Shown here piece by piece: positions 1 to 8,432 of a stretch of DNA of 64,000 bases. Source of the stretch: Chryseobacterium shigense (GTDB lineage Bacteria; Bacteroidota; Bacteroidia; Flavobacteriales; Weeksellaceae); the NCBI RefSeq assembly GCF_014207845.1, contig NZ_JACHLC010000001.1, forward strand, positions 1,364,001-1,428,000, given 5' to 3'. Every line of letters starts with the position of its first letter. Position 1 is the stretch's first letter. The notes under the pieces are model-generated. The model did not search any database, was not told the DNA's origin, and saw only the letters and a program-made list of their open reading frames with translations. A program made the translations under genes and the position numbers.

Positions 1-887
1 TGATCATTTCTGTTAAACATGAATTGGTTGGTTGCCTGGGTAAATAAGCCTGTGGAAGGTGTTTCAAGATCTTTGATCTCTGCATAAGATCCTTTTAATT
101 TATATACACCGCCTGTAAAATCCACTTCAGGAATGGTAACCAGGCTTCTGGCAGCATCTAAACTTGCATTAGTGGCATCGTTATTATCCACATAATTACC
201 CGCGTAAGCTACCTGCATCCTGGAAAGAGGATCGGGATTGAAAATATATCCGTTCCCGGAAACGAAAACTTTCTTAGCGCTTACATCTTTTTTTGATTTT
301 TTTTTAGCAGGCTTCGGACTATCATTTTCATCATGATGGTAATTGGCAATATCCTTAACGCTTATGATATTTCCGTTTTGTGCATCTACAATAGTTTCCC
401 AGCTTCCCGGGTTGTCATGAGAGTTTGTAAGTACTCTGTAAGCAAGCTTTGTATCTCCTGATTCTGTAAGGTAAACAACCAGCTTGTTTTCTTCAAAAGT
501 CACAGTTCCTTTGGTATTAGAAGCAATATGCGCTTTTTTAAGAGCTTCTGAAGCTGTAAAAGAAGGATCTGTAATAATATCCTTTATTTCTTTTTTAAAG
601 CTCTCTGCTCCTGTATAGCTTATTCTGCCATCTTTATTGAAATGGATCACAATTTCAGACTGAAAAACAGGAACGTCTTTTATCATTTGTTGAAAACGTA
701 ATGTTTCACCTGTGTTTCCTTTTCGTACAGAGGTTAATTTCAATACACTGAAATCCTGAATCCCCAAATTTTTTGAGTTTTCCCTGATCCAGTTTTTAGC
801 CGGCATTTCAAAAGATGATTCCTGGGCATTTACCACAGAAAAGCATAAAGTAGCGCAAAGAATAAGAGAAGTAATTTTTTGTTTCAT
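1..887 (-). CDS. M36 (fungalysin-like) metallopeptidase, N-terminal part
   Basis: Only the first 295 codons lie in the window; the gene runs leftward off the edge from an ATG at 887. It has a signal peptide ending near A21-Q22. An FTP-type propeptide follows at about residues 55-95, containing RFQQMIKDVPVFQSEIVIHF. A PepSY-like stretch lies at about 115-180 and a lysine-rich linker at about 193-202. After it comes the segment GNGYIFNPDPLS...YVDNND, which is typical of the start of mature M36 peptidases. The zinc-binding HExxH region would lie outside the window, so activity cannot be judged. Family members are secreted zinc endopeptidases. The gene stands alone behind the clpS terminator. Confidence 0.8.
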   Translation of the reverse strand, partial: MKQKITSLILCATLCFSVVNAQESSFEMPAKNWIRENSKNLGIQDFSVLKLTSVRKGNTGETLRFQQMIKDVPVFQSEIVIHFNKDGRISYTGAESFKKEIKDIITDPSFTASEALKKAHIASNTKGTVTFEENKLVVYLTESGDTKLAYRVLTNSHDNPGSWETIVDAQNGNIISVKDIANYHHDENDSPKPAKKKSKKDVSAKKVFVSGNGYIFNPDPLSRMQVAYAGNYVDNNDATNASLDAARSLVTIPEVDFTGGVYKLKGSYAEIKDLETPSTGLFTQATNQFMFNRND

Positions 888-992
888 TTATTTATATTTA
901 AGTTATTAGGTGTAATCGCTAATATAAATAAATTTTATGAATTTCTTAACTAATAAGTGTGTATTTTGTAAAATAAATTACATATTTAATAA

Positions 993-1018
993 AAAACTCT
1001 GTCAATTGACAGAGTTTT
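993..1018 (-). terminator. Terminator downstream of clpS
   Basis: A perfect palindrome (AAAACTCTGTCAA and its complement) lies just past the clpS stop codon. The minus strand continues with a T-rich tract. It separates clpS from the peptidase gene. Confidence 0.7.
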
Positions 1019-1019
1019 A

Positions 1020-1325
1020 TTATACTATTTCGCTTGTTAATTCCCTTGAAAGTAGTTTTTCGTGCATCGGTTTAAGGATATCCATTGAGCCTGTTTTTAC
1101 CGTGCATTTGCCTTTGTAATGCACTAATATGGTACATTGTTCTGCCTGTTCCAAAGTATGTTTACAGATCTCGATCAGGCAGTCGATTACGTAATCAAAT
1201 GTATGAATGTCATCATTATGGAGCACCAGTTTATACACTTCATCCGTATCATCCAGAACCAGCACTTCCTCTTCGTACTGGCGTTTCGGATCTTCGTAAT
1301 CTTTTATGCTGTTATAAAAAATCAT
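1020..1325 (-). CDS. clpS: ClpS, ATP-dependent Clp protease adaptor
   Basis: The 101-residue protein has the usual adaptor length. ClpS delivers N-degron substrates to ClpAP/ClpCP in the cytoplasm. The substrate-pocket residues are visible: N37-D38-D39 in LVLHNDD, and H69 in ILVHYKGK, the position of the pocket histidine in E. coli ClpS. The conserved helix TFDYVIDCL lies at residues 42-50. The acidic, poorly conserved N-terminus (residues 8-28) fits the flexible arm that reaches the Clp ATPase. It begins 10 bases after the stop of the CNNM/CBS gene, so the two are probably cotranscribed. Confidence 0.93.
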   Translation of the reverse strand: MIFYNSIKDYEDPKRQYEEEVLVLDDTDEVYKLVLHNDDIHTFDYVIDCLIEICKHTLEQAEQCTILVHYKGKCTVKTGSMDILKPMHEKLLSRELTSEIV

Positions 1326-1335
1326 TTCTACTTTT

Positions 1336-2694
1336 TTAAACTTCTCCTATCTTATCGGCCAGATCATTCAGTACATTCGGGCCTTCGTATACTAATTCCA
1401 CGAGTTCCACACTCTTATTATTCATTTTCAGAATTTTGAAATGATAGTTTTCTAAATCAAATTCATCATTTTCCTCAGGGATATCTTCCAATCCGTGCAA
1501 AATGAAACCTGCCAGCGTGTTATATTCGCTTTCTTCTGAAAGAGGCAGTTTTTTAGGCAGATATTCATTAATTTCATCCAATGGCTGTGTAGCCTGAACC
1601 CAATAAATATTGTCTCCTATTTTATCTACCAGTTTGTCTTCATCATCTTCTTCATCCTGTATTTCCCCTACAAGCTCTTCGAGAATGTCTTCCAGGGTAA
1701 TAATACCTTCAGTTCCTCCAAATTCATCAATAACTATTGCAAGATGCTGTTTTTTCTGCTGGAAGATTTTAAGAAGATCTGAAATCTTTTTACTGCCCAC
1801 TACGAAAAATGCATCACGCATAAGGTCTTTGAGATCTTCATGGTTAAGATCTCCCTTTCTCTTCACAAACTCCCGGATAATCTCCTTTGTATAGAAAACC
1901 CCAATGATATTATCAATAGAATCAAGATATACAGGAATACGGGAATAACCGCTATCCATAATCTTGTTGATAATTTCATTGATATCTTCCTCAAAGTCAA
2001 TAGACGTAATATTCTGTCTTGGAACCATGATCTGCTTGGCGGAATGATCTGTAAAATCAAATGCATTTTTAATGATTTCATAGTTTTCCTCTTCAATTTC
2101 ACCGCTGTCTGCACTTTGTTTTACCAAAAGCTGGAGTTCTTCGGTAGAATGGATTTCCTGCTCTGATGCCGGATGTATTTTTACCAATCTTAAGAAAGTA
2201 TTCGACATCAGGTTCATCAACCAGATAAAAGGCTTGAAAACCGTATAAAAAACTCTTAAAGGAACAGCTGTAGCCATTGTAGTTGACTCAGATTTTCTGA
2301 TGGCAATTGATTTCGGGATAAGCTCACCGAATACAATATGCATCACTGTAATCAATACAAAACTTGTTACCACTGATATTGTGGTAATTGTAGTTTGAGT
2401 AAGATCAACATTTAAAGAATGGAAAATGCTTTCTACTACGTGATGTAAAGCACTTTCCCCTACCCATCCCAACGCCAGGGAAGCTAAGGTAATACCAAGC
2501 TGTGTAGCGGACAGATATTCATCAAGATGCTTGATAATATGCTCTGCCTGTTTCGCCATAGAGTTACCTTCGGCTGCTTTTAACTGGATTTGTGAGTAAC
2601 GAACTTTAACAATTGAAAATTCAGCGGCTACGAAAAAGCCATTTAATAAAACAAGAAATAAGGCTAGCAAAAGCCTGACTATGTCCGAGTCCAT
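1336..2694 (-). CDS. CNNM/CorC-type hemolysin family membrane protein
   Basis: The 452-residue protein has three parts. A CNNM (DUF21) membrane domain with about four hydrophobic segments fills roughly residues 1-150. Two CBS domains fill about 200-340; they include the signatures IMVPRQNITSID and DEFGGTEGIITLEDILEELVGEI. A CorC_HlyC domain fills about 355-445. Family members are linked to Mg2+/Co2+ efflux or metal homeostasis; the name hemolysin is historical. A promoter-like TATCTTTG lies at 2722-2729, and clpS follows 10 bases downstream. The transported ion cannot be told from sequence. Confidence 0.88.
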   Translation of the reverse strand: MDSDIVRLLLALFLVLLNGFFVAAEFSIVKVRYSQIQLKAAEGNSMAKQAEHIIKHLDEYLSATQLGITLASLALGWVGESALHHVVESIFHSLNVDLTQTTITTISVVTSFVLITVMHIVFGELIPKSIAIRKSESTTMATAVPLRVFYTVFKPFIWLMNLMSNTFLRLVKIHPASEQEIHSTEELQLLVKQSADSGEIEEENYEIIKNAFDFTDHSAKQIMVPRQNITSIDFEEDINEIINKIMDSGYSRIPVYLDSIDNIIGVFYTKEIIREFVKRKGDLNHEDLKDLMRDAFFVVGSKKISDLLKIFQQKKQHLAIVIDEFGGTEGIITLEDILEELVGEIQDEEDDEDKLVDKIGDNIYWVQATQPLDEINEYLPKKLPLSEESEYNTLAGFILHGLEDIPEENDEFDLENYHFKILKMNNKSVELVELVYEGPNVLNDLADKIGEV

Positions 2695-2721
2695 TTAGAA
2701 GTTGTATAATATTTTAGTTTA

Positions 2722-2729
2722 CAAAGATA
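2722..2729 (-). promoter_or_regulatory. Candidate -7 box of the CNNM gene
   Basis: The minus strand reads TATCTTTG, matching the Bacteroidota -7 consensus TAnnTTTG. A TTTG lies 16 bases upstream (2746-2749), slightly close for a -33 box. The start codon is about 28 bases downstream. Confidence 0.5.
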
Positions 2730-2750
2730 GATAAAATATAAATAACAAAA

Positions 2751-2776
2751 AAAGCATCGATAAGTATCGACGCTTT
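2751..2776 (-). terminator. Terminator of the ATP synthase operon
   Basis: A 12-base inverted repeat (AAAGCATCGATA / TATCGACGCTTT) lies after the atpG stop. Its single mismatch becomes a G-U pair in the minus-strand RNA. A U-rich tract follows. Confidence 0.75.
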
Positions 2777-2798
2777 AATATTATGTTAAAATAATTCT

Positions 2799-3665
2799 TT
2801 ACGAATTTTTCAAAGCTTCAGCTCCTGAAACGATCTCTAAGATTTCGTTTGTAATGGCAGCCTGTCTTGCTTTGTTATAGAAGATCACAAGATCATTCTT
2901 TAAAGCCTGGGCGTTGTCTGTAGCTTTATGCATAGCAGTCATTCTCGCTCCGTGCTCAGATGCTACAGAATCTAAAACCGCTTTGAAAACCTGAGTTTTA
3001 ATTGCTTTAGGAATTAAATTATCAAGAATTTCATTTCTGTTCGGTTCAAAGATATAATCTGTTTCTACCTGAGTTTCTTCAGCTTTTTCAGCCATAGAAA
3101 TCGGAAGAAGCTGTTCAGCCGTAACTTCCTGGGTAGCAGCATTAATAAATTTATTGTAGATTAAGTAAACTTCATCAAATTTACCTTCTTTAAAGCTGCT
3201 CATTACTCCTTCAGCAACATGGGCTACTGAATCAAAGTTCAAATTATCGTAAACAGCACTTTCATTGGAATATACTGTACGGGTTCTTCTTACCGCATCA
3301 AAAGCTTTTTTACCTACAGTAAGAACTTCAATTTCGTATTGAGATTTATCTCTGAACTGGTTGTTAAGTTCTTTTACGATAGATGAGTTAAAAGCTCCAG
3401 CAAGACCTCTGTTTGAAGTAACAGCGATGAAAAGAATTCTTTTCACTTCTCTTTTTTGAGCATAGACAGAAACCTGATCAGGATCAGAGCTAGAATTTAC
3501 ATTCTGGATGATTTCCTGAAGTTTTTCAGAATAAGGTCTTAACATTACGATTGCATCCTGTGCTTTTTTAAGTTTCGCTGCGGAAACCATTTTCATAGCA
3601 CGCGTAATCTGCATCGTAGATGAAATGGATGCAATTCTACCTCGTATTTCTTTTAAGTTTGCCAT
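2799..3665 (-). CDS. atpG: F1 ATP synthase gamma subunit
   Basis: The 288-residue protein is the central rotor shaft of F1, coupling rotation of the c-ring to catalysis at the inner membrane. The N-terminal helix MANLKEIRGRIASISSTMQI and the C-terminal helix ending in ITNEILEIVSGAEAL are the conserved coiled-coil termini of gamma subunits. It is the last gene of the leftward cluster. It lies 73 bases after atpA, and that gap holds an inverted repeat (3685-3731). A terminator follows it. Confidence 0.96.
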   Translation of the reverse strand: MANLKEIRGRIASISSTMQITRAMKMVSAAKLKKAQDAIVMLRPYSEKLQEIIQNVNSSSDPDQVSVYAQKREVKRILFIAVTSNRGLAGAFNSSIVKELNNQFRDKSQYEIEVLTVGKKAFDAVRRTRTVYSNESAVYDNLNFDSVAHVAEGVMSSFKEGKFDEVYLIYNKFINAATQEVTAEQLLPISMAEKAEETQVETDYIFEPNRNEILDNLIPKAIKTQVFKAVLDSVASEHGARMTAMHKATDNAQALKNDLVIFYNKARQAAITNEILEIVSGAEALKNS

Positions 3666-3684
3666 TAATTTGGGTTCAAAGTTT

Positions 3685-3731
3685 ATGGTCTAAAGTTTAA
3701 GGTTCAGAACGGGTTCCAAACCTTAAACCAT
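3685..3731. repeat. Imperfect palindrome between atpA and atpG
   Basis: GTTTAAGGTT (3695-3704) and AACCTTAAAC (3719-3728) are exact inverted copies separated by 14 bases. The outer flanks ATGG and CCAT extend the pairing. Similar AACC/GGTT words recur in other intergenic gaps of this window. The hairpin would form in the atp mRNA between two coding regions. Confidence 0.6.
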
Positions 3732-3738
3732 GAAGATT

Positions 3739-5316
3739 TTAGTTATATTTAGAAGCTAAATCGTTAGCTGCCTGCTTAAGAACGTTTGTAATATCGTTAT
3801 CGATTTTACCAGCTTTAATAGCTGCCATTGTATCAGGGTGCTTAGATCTTAAGAATTCGATGTATTCAATCTGGAATTCTTTTACTTTTCTGATAGGAAC
3901 GTTTCTTAGAAGGTTCTCTGTTCCTGCATAGATCATAGCTACCTGGCTGTCTACAGGAAGTGGAGAATTTACCGGCTGCTTAAGGATCTCAACGTTTCTT
4001 TCTCCTTTAGAGATTACGGCTAAAGTAGAAGCATCAAGGTCAGAACCGAATTTAGCAAACGCTTCCAATTCTTTATATTGAGCCTGGTCCAGTTTAAGAG
4101 TACCGGATACTTTTTTCATTGATTTGATCTGAGCGTTACCTCCTACTCTGGATACAGAAATACCTACGTTGATCGCAGGACGAACCCCTGAGTTGAATAG
4201 ATCAGACTCCAGGAAGATCTGTCCGTCAGTAATAGAGATTACGTTGGTTGGAATATATGCAGATACGTCACCAGCCTGAGTTTCGATAATTGGAAGGGCA
4301 GTTAAAGAACCTCCTCCTTTTACGATTGGTCTTAAAGACTCAGGTAAATCGTTCATCTGGCTTGCAATATTGTCATCAGCGATCACTTTTGCAGCTCTTT
4401 CCAATAGTCTTGAGTGAAGATAGAAAACGTCTCCAGGATAAGCTTCACGGCCCGGTGGTCTTCTCAATAGAAGGGAAAGCTCACGGTACGCTACCGCTTG
4501 TTTGGATAAATCATCATAAACGATTAGTGCCGGTCTACCAGTGTCTCTGAAGAACTCACCGATAGATGCTCCAGCCATTGCAGAATATACCTGCATCGGA
4601 ACCGGATCTGATGCATTAGCTGCAACGATTACAGTATATGCTAAAGCTCCCTTATCAGAAAGGGTTTTAACGATTTGTGCTACAGTAGAAGCTTTCTGAC
4701 CGATAGCAACATATATACAATATACAGGCTTACCTGCATCAAAGAATTCTTTTTGGTTGATGATGGTATCAATAGCAACAGTAGTTTTACCTGTCTGTCT
4801 ATCACCAATGATAAGCTCTCTCTGTCCTCTTCCTACAGGAATCATAGAGTCAATTGCAACGATACCTGTCTGTAAAGGTTCTGTTACCGGCTGTCTGAAG
4901 ATAACTCCAGGAGCTTTTCTTTCCAATGGCATTTCGTATAAATCCCCAGTAATAGGACCTTTACCATCGATAGGGTTACCAAGAGTATCTACTACTCTTC
5001 CTAACATTCCTTCTCCTACTTTGATAGAAGAGATTCTGTTTGTTCTTCTTACTGTGTCTCCTTCTTTTACTAATTTACTTTCCCCAAGTAGAGCAACACC
5101 TACGTTGTCTTCTTCAAGGTTAAGTACAATACCTTCTACATCACTAGAAAATTTCACCAACTCTCCGTATTGTACGTTTTCTAACCCGTATACACGAGCA
5201 ATACCATCACCGATGGTTAAAACTGTACCTACTTCCTCAACGTTGGATTGAGTATCGAAGTTGGCCAATTGCTGTTTTAAGATCGCAGATACTTCTGCTG
5301 GATTTATTTCTGCCAT
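3739..5316 (-). CDS. atpA: F1 ATP synthase alpha subunit
   Basis: The 525-residue protein is the non-catalytic nucleotide-binding subunit of F1. The Walker A motif GDRQTGKTT is at residues 171-179. A DELSEED-like and catalytic-interface region spans [20 protein letters not shown]. The arginine of SVSRVGG (R390) corresponds to the conserved alpha arginine that reaches the beta catalytic site. The gene lies 18 bases after atpH within the operon. No atpD (beta) or atpC (epsilon) gene follows; in Bacteroidota these commonly sit at a separate locus. Confidence 0.97.
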   Translation of the reverse strand: MAEINPAEVSAILKQQLANFDTQSNVEEVGTVLTIGDGIARVYGLENVQYGELVKFSSDVEGIVLNLEEDNVGVALLGESKLVKEGDTVRRTNRISSIKVGEGMLGRVVDTLGNPIDGKGPITGDLYEMPLERKAPGVIFRQPVTEPLQTGIVAIDSMIPVGRGQRELIIGDRQTGKTTVAIDTIINQKEFFDAGKPVYCIYVAIGQKASTVAQIVKTLSDKGALAYTVIVAANASDPVPMQVYSAMAGASIGEFFRDTGRPALIVYDDLSKQAVAYRELSLLLRRPPGREAYPGDVFYLHSRLLERAAKVIADDNIASQMNDLPESLRPIVKGGGSLTALPIIETQAGDVSAYIPTNVISITDGQIFLESDLFNSGVRPAINVGISVSRVGGNAQIKSMKKVSGTLKLDQAQYKELEAFAKFGSDLDASTLAVISKGERNVEILKQPVNSPLPVDSQVAMIYAGTENLLRNVPIRKVKEFQIEYIEFLRSKHPDTMAAIKAGKIDNDITNVLKQAANDLASKYN

Positions 5317-5334
5317 TGTATGGTTGTTTTTTCT

Positions 5335-5874
5335 TTAATTTAACTGAAAATCTTTTTTAACTTGATTAAGTTTTGTCTTTACAGACGCATCTACCTGCTG
5401 ATCACCTACTCTTAAAATGTAACCTCCCAGAATTTCCGGCTTTACATTTAAGTTCAGGTCAAAGTTTGAACCTGCTTTTACCAGATTGGTAGATCTCAGG
5501 ATCTGATCAAGGTTTTCTTTAGAAAGCTGAGTTGCTGTTGTAAGCGTTATTCTCTGTACTCCGTTGATATCCTCTACTTTATTGATGAACTCCTGAGCTA
5601 TATTTTTTAATTGGTTTTCACGTCCATGCTTGATCACTAACCTGATCAGGTTTTGTGAAGATGTTGAAAAACTTTTAAAAATTTCGTTTGCTGCCTCTAT
5701 TTTCTTTTTGGAATCTATGTAAGGCGTAAGGAAAAATTTGTTCAAATCCTTAGATTCAGACATGATCTTCACTACATCTTTCATTTCAGAAAATACAGCA
5801 GCTGTCTGGCCTGATTCATTGGTGAAATCCAGCAGACCCTGTGCATATCTTTTAGCTACTTTAGATGTAAGCAT
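5335..5874 (-). CDS. atpH: F1 ATP synthase delta subunit
   Basis: The 179-residue protein is the peripheral-stalk subunit joining F1 alpha to the b subunits. The N-terminal KVAKRYAQGLLDF and the C-terminal LGGYILRVGDQQVDASVKTK are the typical ends of OSCP/delta proteins. It begins 2 bases after the atpF stop and lies 18 bases before atpA, which fits translational coupling in one operon. Confidence 0.94.
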   Translation of the reverse strand: MLTSKVAKRYAQGLLDFTNESGQTAAVFSEMKDVVKIMSESKDLNKFFLTPYIDSKKKIEAANEIFKSFSTSSQNLIRLVIKHGRENQLKNIAQEFINKVEDINGVQRITLTTATQLSKENLDQILRSTNLVKAGSNFDLNLNVKPEILGGYILRVGDQQVDASVKTKLNQVKKDFQLN

Positions 5875-5876
5875 TC

Positions 5877-6374
5877 TTAGTTAAGGTTTGATTTGTTTAG
5901 GTAATTTTGAACTAATTCGTTTTGAGCTTCGTTGTTATCCAGCTTTTGCTTAAGGATAGATTCGGCGATGTTTACGGATAAAGCACCGATTTGAGTTTTG
6001 ATGTCTGCCATAGCAGCATTTTTCTCAGTCTGGATAGTTTGCTTAGCCGATTCAATCATTTTATCTCCTTCAGCTTTAGCAACATCTTTAGCCTCACCTA
6101 CGATTCTATCTTTAATTTCTCTGGCTTCTTTAAGGATAGCATCTCTTTCGATTTTAGCTTCACGAATAATTCTTTCGTTATCCTCTTTTAAAGTCTCCAT
6201 CTCTTTTCTAGCCAATTTAGCCTGATTAAGAGCATCAACAATGGAAGTTTCTCTGTCGTTGATTGATTTTAAAATAGGTTTCCAAGCAAATTTGCCTAAC
6301 AAAAATAATAATGCTAGAAAAATAACAGACTGGATAATAAATAGTCCTGATGAAAACTGGTGAATTAATTCCAT
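5877..6374 (-). CDS. atpF: Fo ATP synthase subunit b
   Basis: The 165-residue peripheral-stalk protein has one N-terminal membrane helix at about residues 10-30 (LFIIQSVIFLALLFLLGKFAW). A long charged coiled-coil helix follows to the end. The motif GKFAWKPILKSINDRE after the membrane helix is typical of subunit b. The gene is separated from atpE by 91 bases carrying a strong hairpin (6421-6453), and it nearly abuts atpH. Confidence 0.94.
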   Translation of the reverse strand: MELIHQFSSGLFIIQSVIFLALLFLLGKFAWKPILKSINDRETSIVDALNQAKLARKEMETLKEDNERIIREAKIERDAILKEAREIKDRIVGEAKDVAKAEGDKMIESAKQTIQTEKNAAMADIKTQIGALSVNIAESILKQKLDNNEAQNELVQNYLNKSNLN

Positions 6375-6420
6375 TTTATATAAATGTATAAATAATTATT
6401 ACTTTTTTCTTTTTTAAATT

Positions 6421-6453
6421 AACATTGCTGCAGCCAACCGCTGCAACAATGTT
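6421..6453 (-). promoter_or_regulatory. Intercistronic hairpin between atpE and atpF
   Basis: Arms 6421-6433 and 6441-6453 form a 13-base stem with a 7-base loop. In the minus-strand transcript the only irregular pair is G-U. No U-tract follows on that strand, so it does not look like a full terminator. It lies 12 bases past the atpE stop. A role in protecting or processing the atpE message is inferred, not shown. Confidence 0.6.
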
Positions 6454-6465
6454 TTTTTGTTTGGC

Positions 6466-6657
6466 TTATGATGCGAATAACGCAGCAAATGCAACACCTT
6501 CTACTAGTGCAGCTGCAATAAGCATAGCAGTTTGGATTTTTCCAGATTGCTCAGGCTGTCTAGCGATAGCTTCAAGAGCAGCAGCTCCGATTTTACCAAG
6601 ACCGATACCTACACCAAGTACGATAAGACCGCCACCAATAATTCTAGGGATTTCCAT
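6466..6657 (-). CDS. atpE: Fo ATP synthase subunit c
   Basis: The 63-residue proteolipid forms the rotor ring in the inner membrane. Two membrane helices flank the polar loop R33-Q34-P35. The first helix carries glycine repeats (residues 8-24). The second contains the ion-binding carboxylate E53 in ALVEGVAF. Helix 1 has no glutamine ligand and no Ser/Thr follows E53, so proton rather than sodium coupling is expected. It is short for the family, though still able to form both helices. A stable hairpin downstream may help raise its expression above its neighbours. Confidence 0.95.
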   Translation of the reverse strand: MEIPRIIGGGLIVLGVGIGLGKIGAAALEAIARQPEQSGKIQTAMLIAAALVEGVAFAALFAS

Positions 6658-6713
6658 AATAAATATAATTTAAAAAATTGTTTTTAATATTTTAAGCTTC
6701 AAACTTGTTCTAA

Positions 6714-7811
6714 TTAATGAGCTGCGTGATGTTCGTGCTCATGTTCTTCCACAGCCATTCCGATAAATAACGCTGAAAGCATTGTAAAGATATAAGCCTG
6801 AAGGAATGCTACCAATACTTCAAGGATATAAATTACTAAAGTAAGGAATGGGAAAGCAACTCCGGCAATCCAGTTTTTGAAAATATAGATTGATCCGATA
6901 AGCGTCATTACAACAATGTGTCCTGCTGTCATGTTTGCAAAAAGACGGATCATCAATGCAAAAGGCTTGGTAAGAGTTCCTAATAGTTCAATCGGCAACA
7001 TAATAAATTTCATTGGAACAGGTACACCCGGCATCCAGAAAATATGTTTCCAGTAATCTTTATTCGCAGAGAATGTTGTAATTAAATAAGTAAGGATAGC
7101 AAGGAAGAATGTCATGGTAATATTACCGGTAACATTAATTCCGAAAGGCATTAATCCTAATACGTTTAAAAGTAAGATAAAGAAGAATACAGTTAATAAG
7201 TACCCCATAAATCTTTTATACTTGTGCCCGATGTTCGGAATAGCAATCTCATCTCTCACAAAAATGATCAAAGGCTCTAAAAATCTTGCTGTTCCTGTAG
7301 GAACAACAGATTTCTTATAAGATCTTGCCATTCCTGTAAATAATACAAACATTAAAAGCGCAACCAGGAAAATAATAAGTACACTTTTAGTGATTGAAAG
7401 ATCTAAAGGTTTATCATTTGTAGGGTGACCGTCTTTATCTAAAGTTAAAGTTCCTGCAGCATCAGTCTTGTATATTTTTTCGTGATGCAGTTTGTAATAA
7501 GAACCATCTACTTCAGTTGTTTCTCCATGCATGAAACCTTCTTTGCTGCTCATAAAGCTATGAAACCCGTTATCATAGAAAATAACAGGAAGAGGAAATC
7601 CAATGTGGTGCCCCTCTTTATCTACCATCAATGTAAAGTCGTGAGCATCCAACAAGTGATGAGTGATGAACTCTTTGTTTTCTTTACCTGCTTTTTCTTT
7701 CTCTGAAAGCTCTTTAGCAGGAGCCTCACCAGCAGGAGCCTCGCCGTGCTGTGCAGACACTAAGTTTAATACAAAAATACTGTAGAATAAAACTGCGAAT
7801 TTCTTAAACAT
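6714..7811 (-). CDS. atpB: Fo ATP synthase subunit a, with exported N-terminal domain
   Basis: From the ATG at 7811 the protein is 365 residues. An in-frame TTG at 7835 would overlap the promoter's -7 box, so I reject it. The N-terminus resembles a signal peptide (MFKKFAVLFYSIFVLNLVSA). About 120 soluble residues follow before the membrane helices. This extension is common in Bacteroidota subunit a and makes the protein longer than the roughly 270-residue E. coli form. The essential stator arginine lies in LMIRLFANMTAGH. The C-terminus is histidine-rich (EEHEHEHHAAH). The protein forms the proton half-channels against the c-ring. Confidence 0.93.
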   Translation of the reverse strand: MFKKFAVLFYSIFVLNLVSAQHGEAPAGEAPAKELSEKEKAGKENKEFITHHLLDAHDFTLMVDKEGHHIGFPLPVIFYDNGFHSFMSSKEGFMHGETTEVDGSYYKLHHEKIYKTDAAGTLTLDKDGHPTNDKPLDLSITKSVLIIFLVALLMFVLFTGMARSYKKSVVPTGTARFLEPLIIFVRDEIAIPNIGHKYKRFMGYLLTVFFFILLLNVLGLMPFGINVTGNITMTFFLAILTYLITTFSANKDYWKHIFWMPGVPVPMKFIMLPIELLGTLTKPFALMIRLFANMTAGHIVVMTLIGSIYIFKNWIAGVAFPFLTLVIYILEVLVAFLQAYIFTMLSALFIGMAVEEHEHEHHAAH

Positions 7812-7832
7812 TGATAGGTTTTTTTCGTTGTG

Positions 7833-7861
7833 CAAAAATATAATATTTTTTCTATTTTCAA
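7833..7861 (-). promoter_or_regulatory. Promoter of atpB
   Basis: The minus strand shows TTG (7861-7859), 18 bases, then TATTTTTG (7840-7833). This matches the Bacteroidota -33/-7 pattern. The ATG at 7811 lies 21 bases downstream. atpB and the genes after it could therefore be transcribed apart from the upstream membrane-protein gene. Confidence 0.65.
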
Positions 7862-7870
7862 TAAATAATT

Positions 7871-8242
7871 TTACTGTTTTTTGTCATGATTAATCAGCTT
7901 GATCGCGTAGTACGTAAGCAGCGTAGTCAGGACGAAATATGGTAATATAAAATGAAATTTATAGCCTGGAATCACTTCAAAGTTCAATTTTTTACGAATT
8001 AAATACATTAAACCGAATTTTAATAAGATAAGACCAATGACGGACAATCCTAAAAATTGAGGCACAGTTCTGTTTATTAAGATCACAAGAGTAATCATCA
8101 TCATAAACATAACACTTAAAAAAAGATAAAATTTCACAATAATAATCTCATCTAAGTGAAAAACAAATTTCCAAAGGGAAAAATGAATCAGGAATGTTAA
8201 AAAGAATAATACCGTAACCAGGATATTAGGGTTCAATTTCAT
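7871..8242 (-). CDS. Small four-helix membrane protein in the atpI position
   Basis: From the ATG at 8242 the protein has 123 residues; the longer reading frame uses a TTG at 8275. Four hydrophobic segments are visible (about residues 9-26, 33-55, 60-81 and 95-115), with a short lysine-rich tail. It lies directly upstream of atpB, where many bacteria carry atpI, a helper of c-ring assembly. I see no clear AtpI signature, so a comparable role is inferred from position and topology only. It may belong to a flavobacterial DUF family. Confidence 0.6.
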   Translation of the reverse strand: MKLNPNILVTVLFFLTFLIHFSLWKFVFHLDEIIIVKFYLFLSVMFMMMITLVILINRTVPQFLGLSVIGLILLKFGLMYLIRKKLNFEVIPGYKFHFILPYFVLTTLLTYYAIKLINHDKKQ

Positions 8243-8367
8243 TATAAGCTTATTTTCAACCTTTATAAATAACAAGGTTTATTTTATCTGATCGCAAAAA
8301 TAGACTTTTTCTATCGAATTCTGATCAATTTGATTTTTATCATTTTTTCCAATATATATAATATTAC

Positions 8368-8379
8368 GTGTCCGGACAC
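8368..8379. promoter_or_regulatory. 12-base palindrome abutting the ffh promoter
   Basis: GTGTCCGGACAC is a perfect palindrome ending one base before the -33 TTTG of ffh. It lies in the divergent gap between the atp cluster and ffh. It could be an operator, but no regulator is identified. Confidence 0.4.
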
Positions 8380-8409
8380 TTTGGATATGCCAAAAATTCC
8401 TTATTTTTG
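8380..8409 (+). promoter_or_regulatory. Promoter of ffh
   Basis: TTTG (8380-8383), an 18-base spacer, then TATTTTTG (8402-8409). This is a near-ideal Bacteroidota promoter. The ATG of ffh is 23 bases downstream. Confidence 0.8.
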
Positions 8410-8432
8410 CAAACCTATAATTTACAATAAAT

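Noticed and set aside
4290..5251. Plus-strand open frames across atpA
   Set aside because: They are antisense to a fully conserved atpA and have no family features; they are shadow frames.
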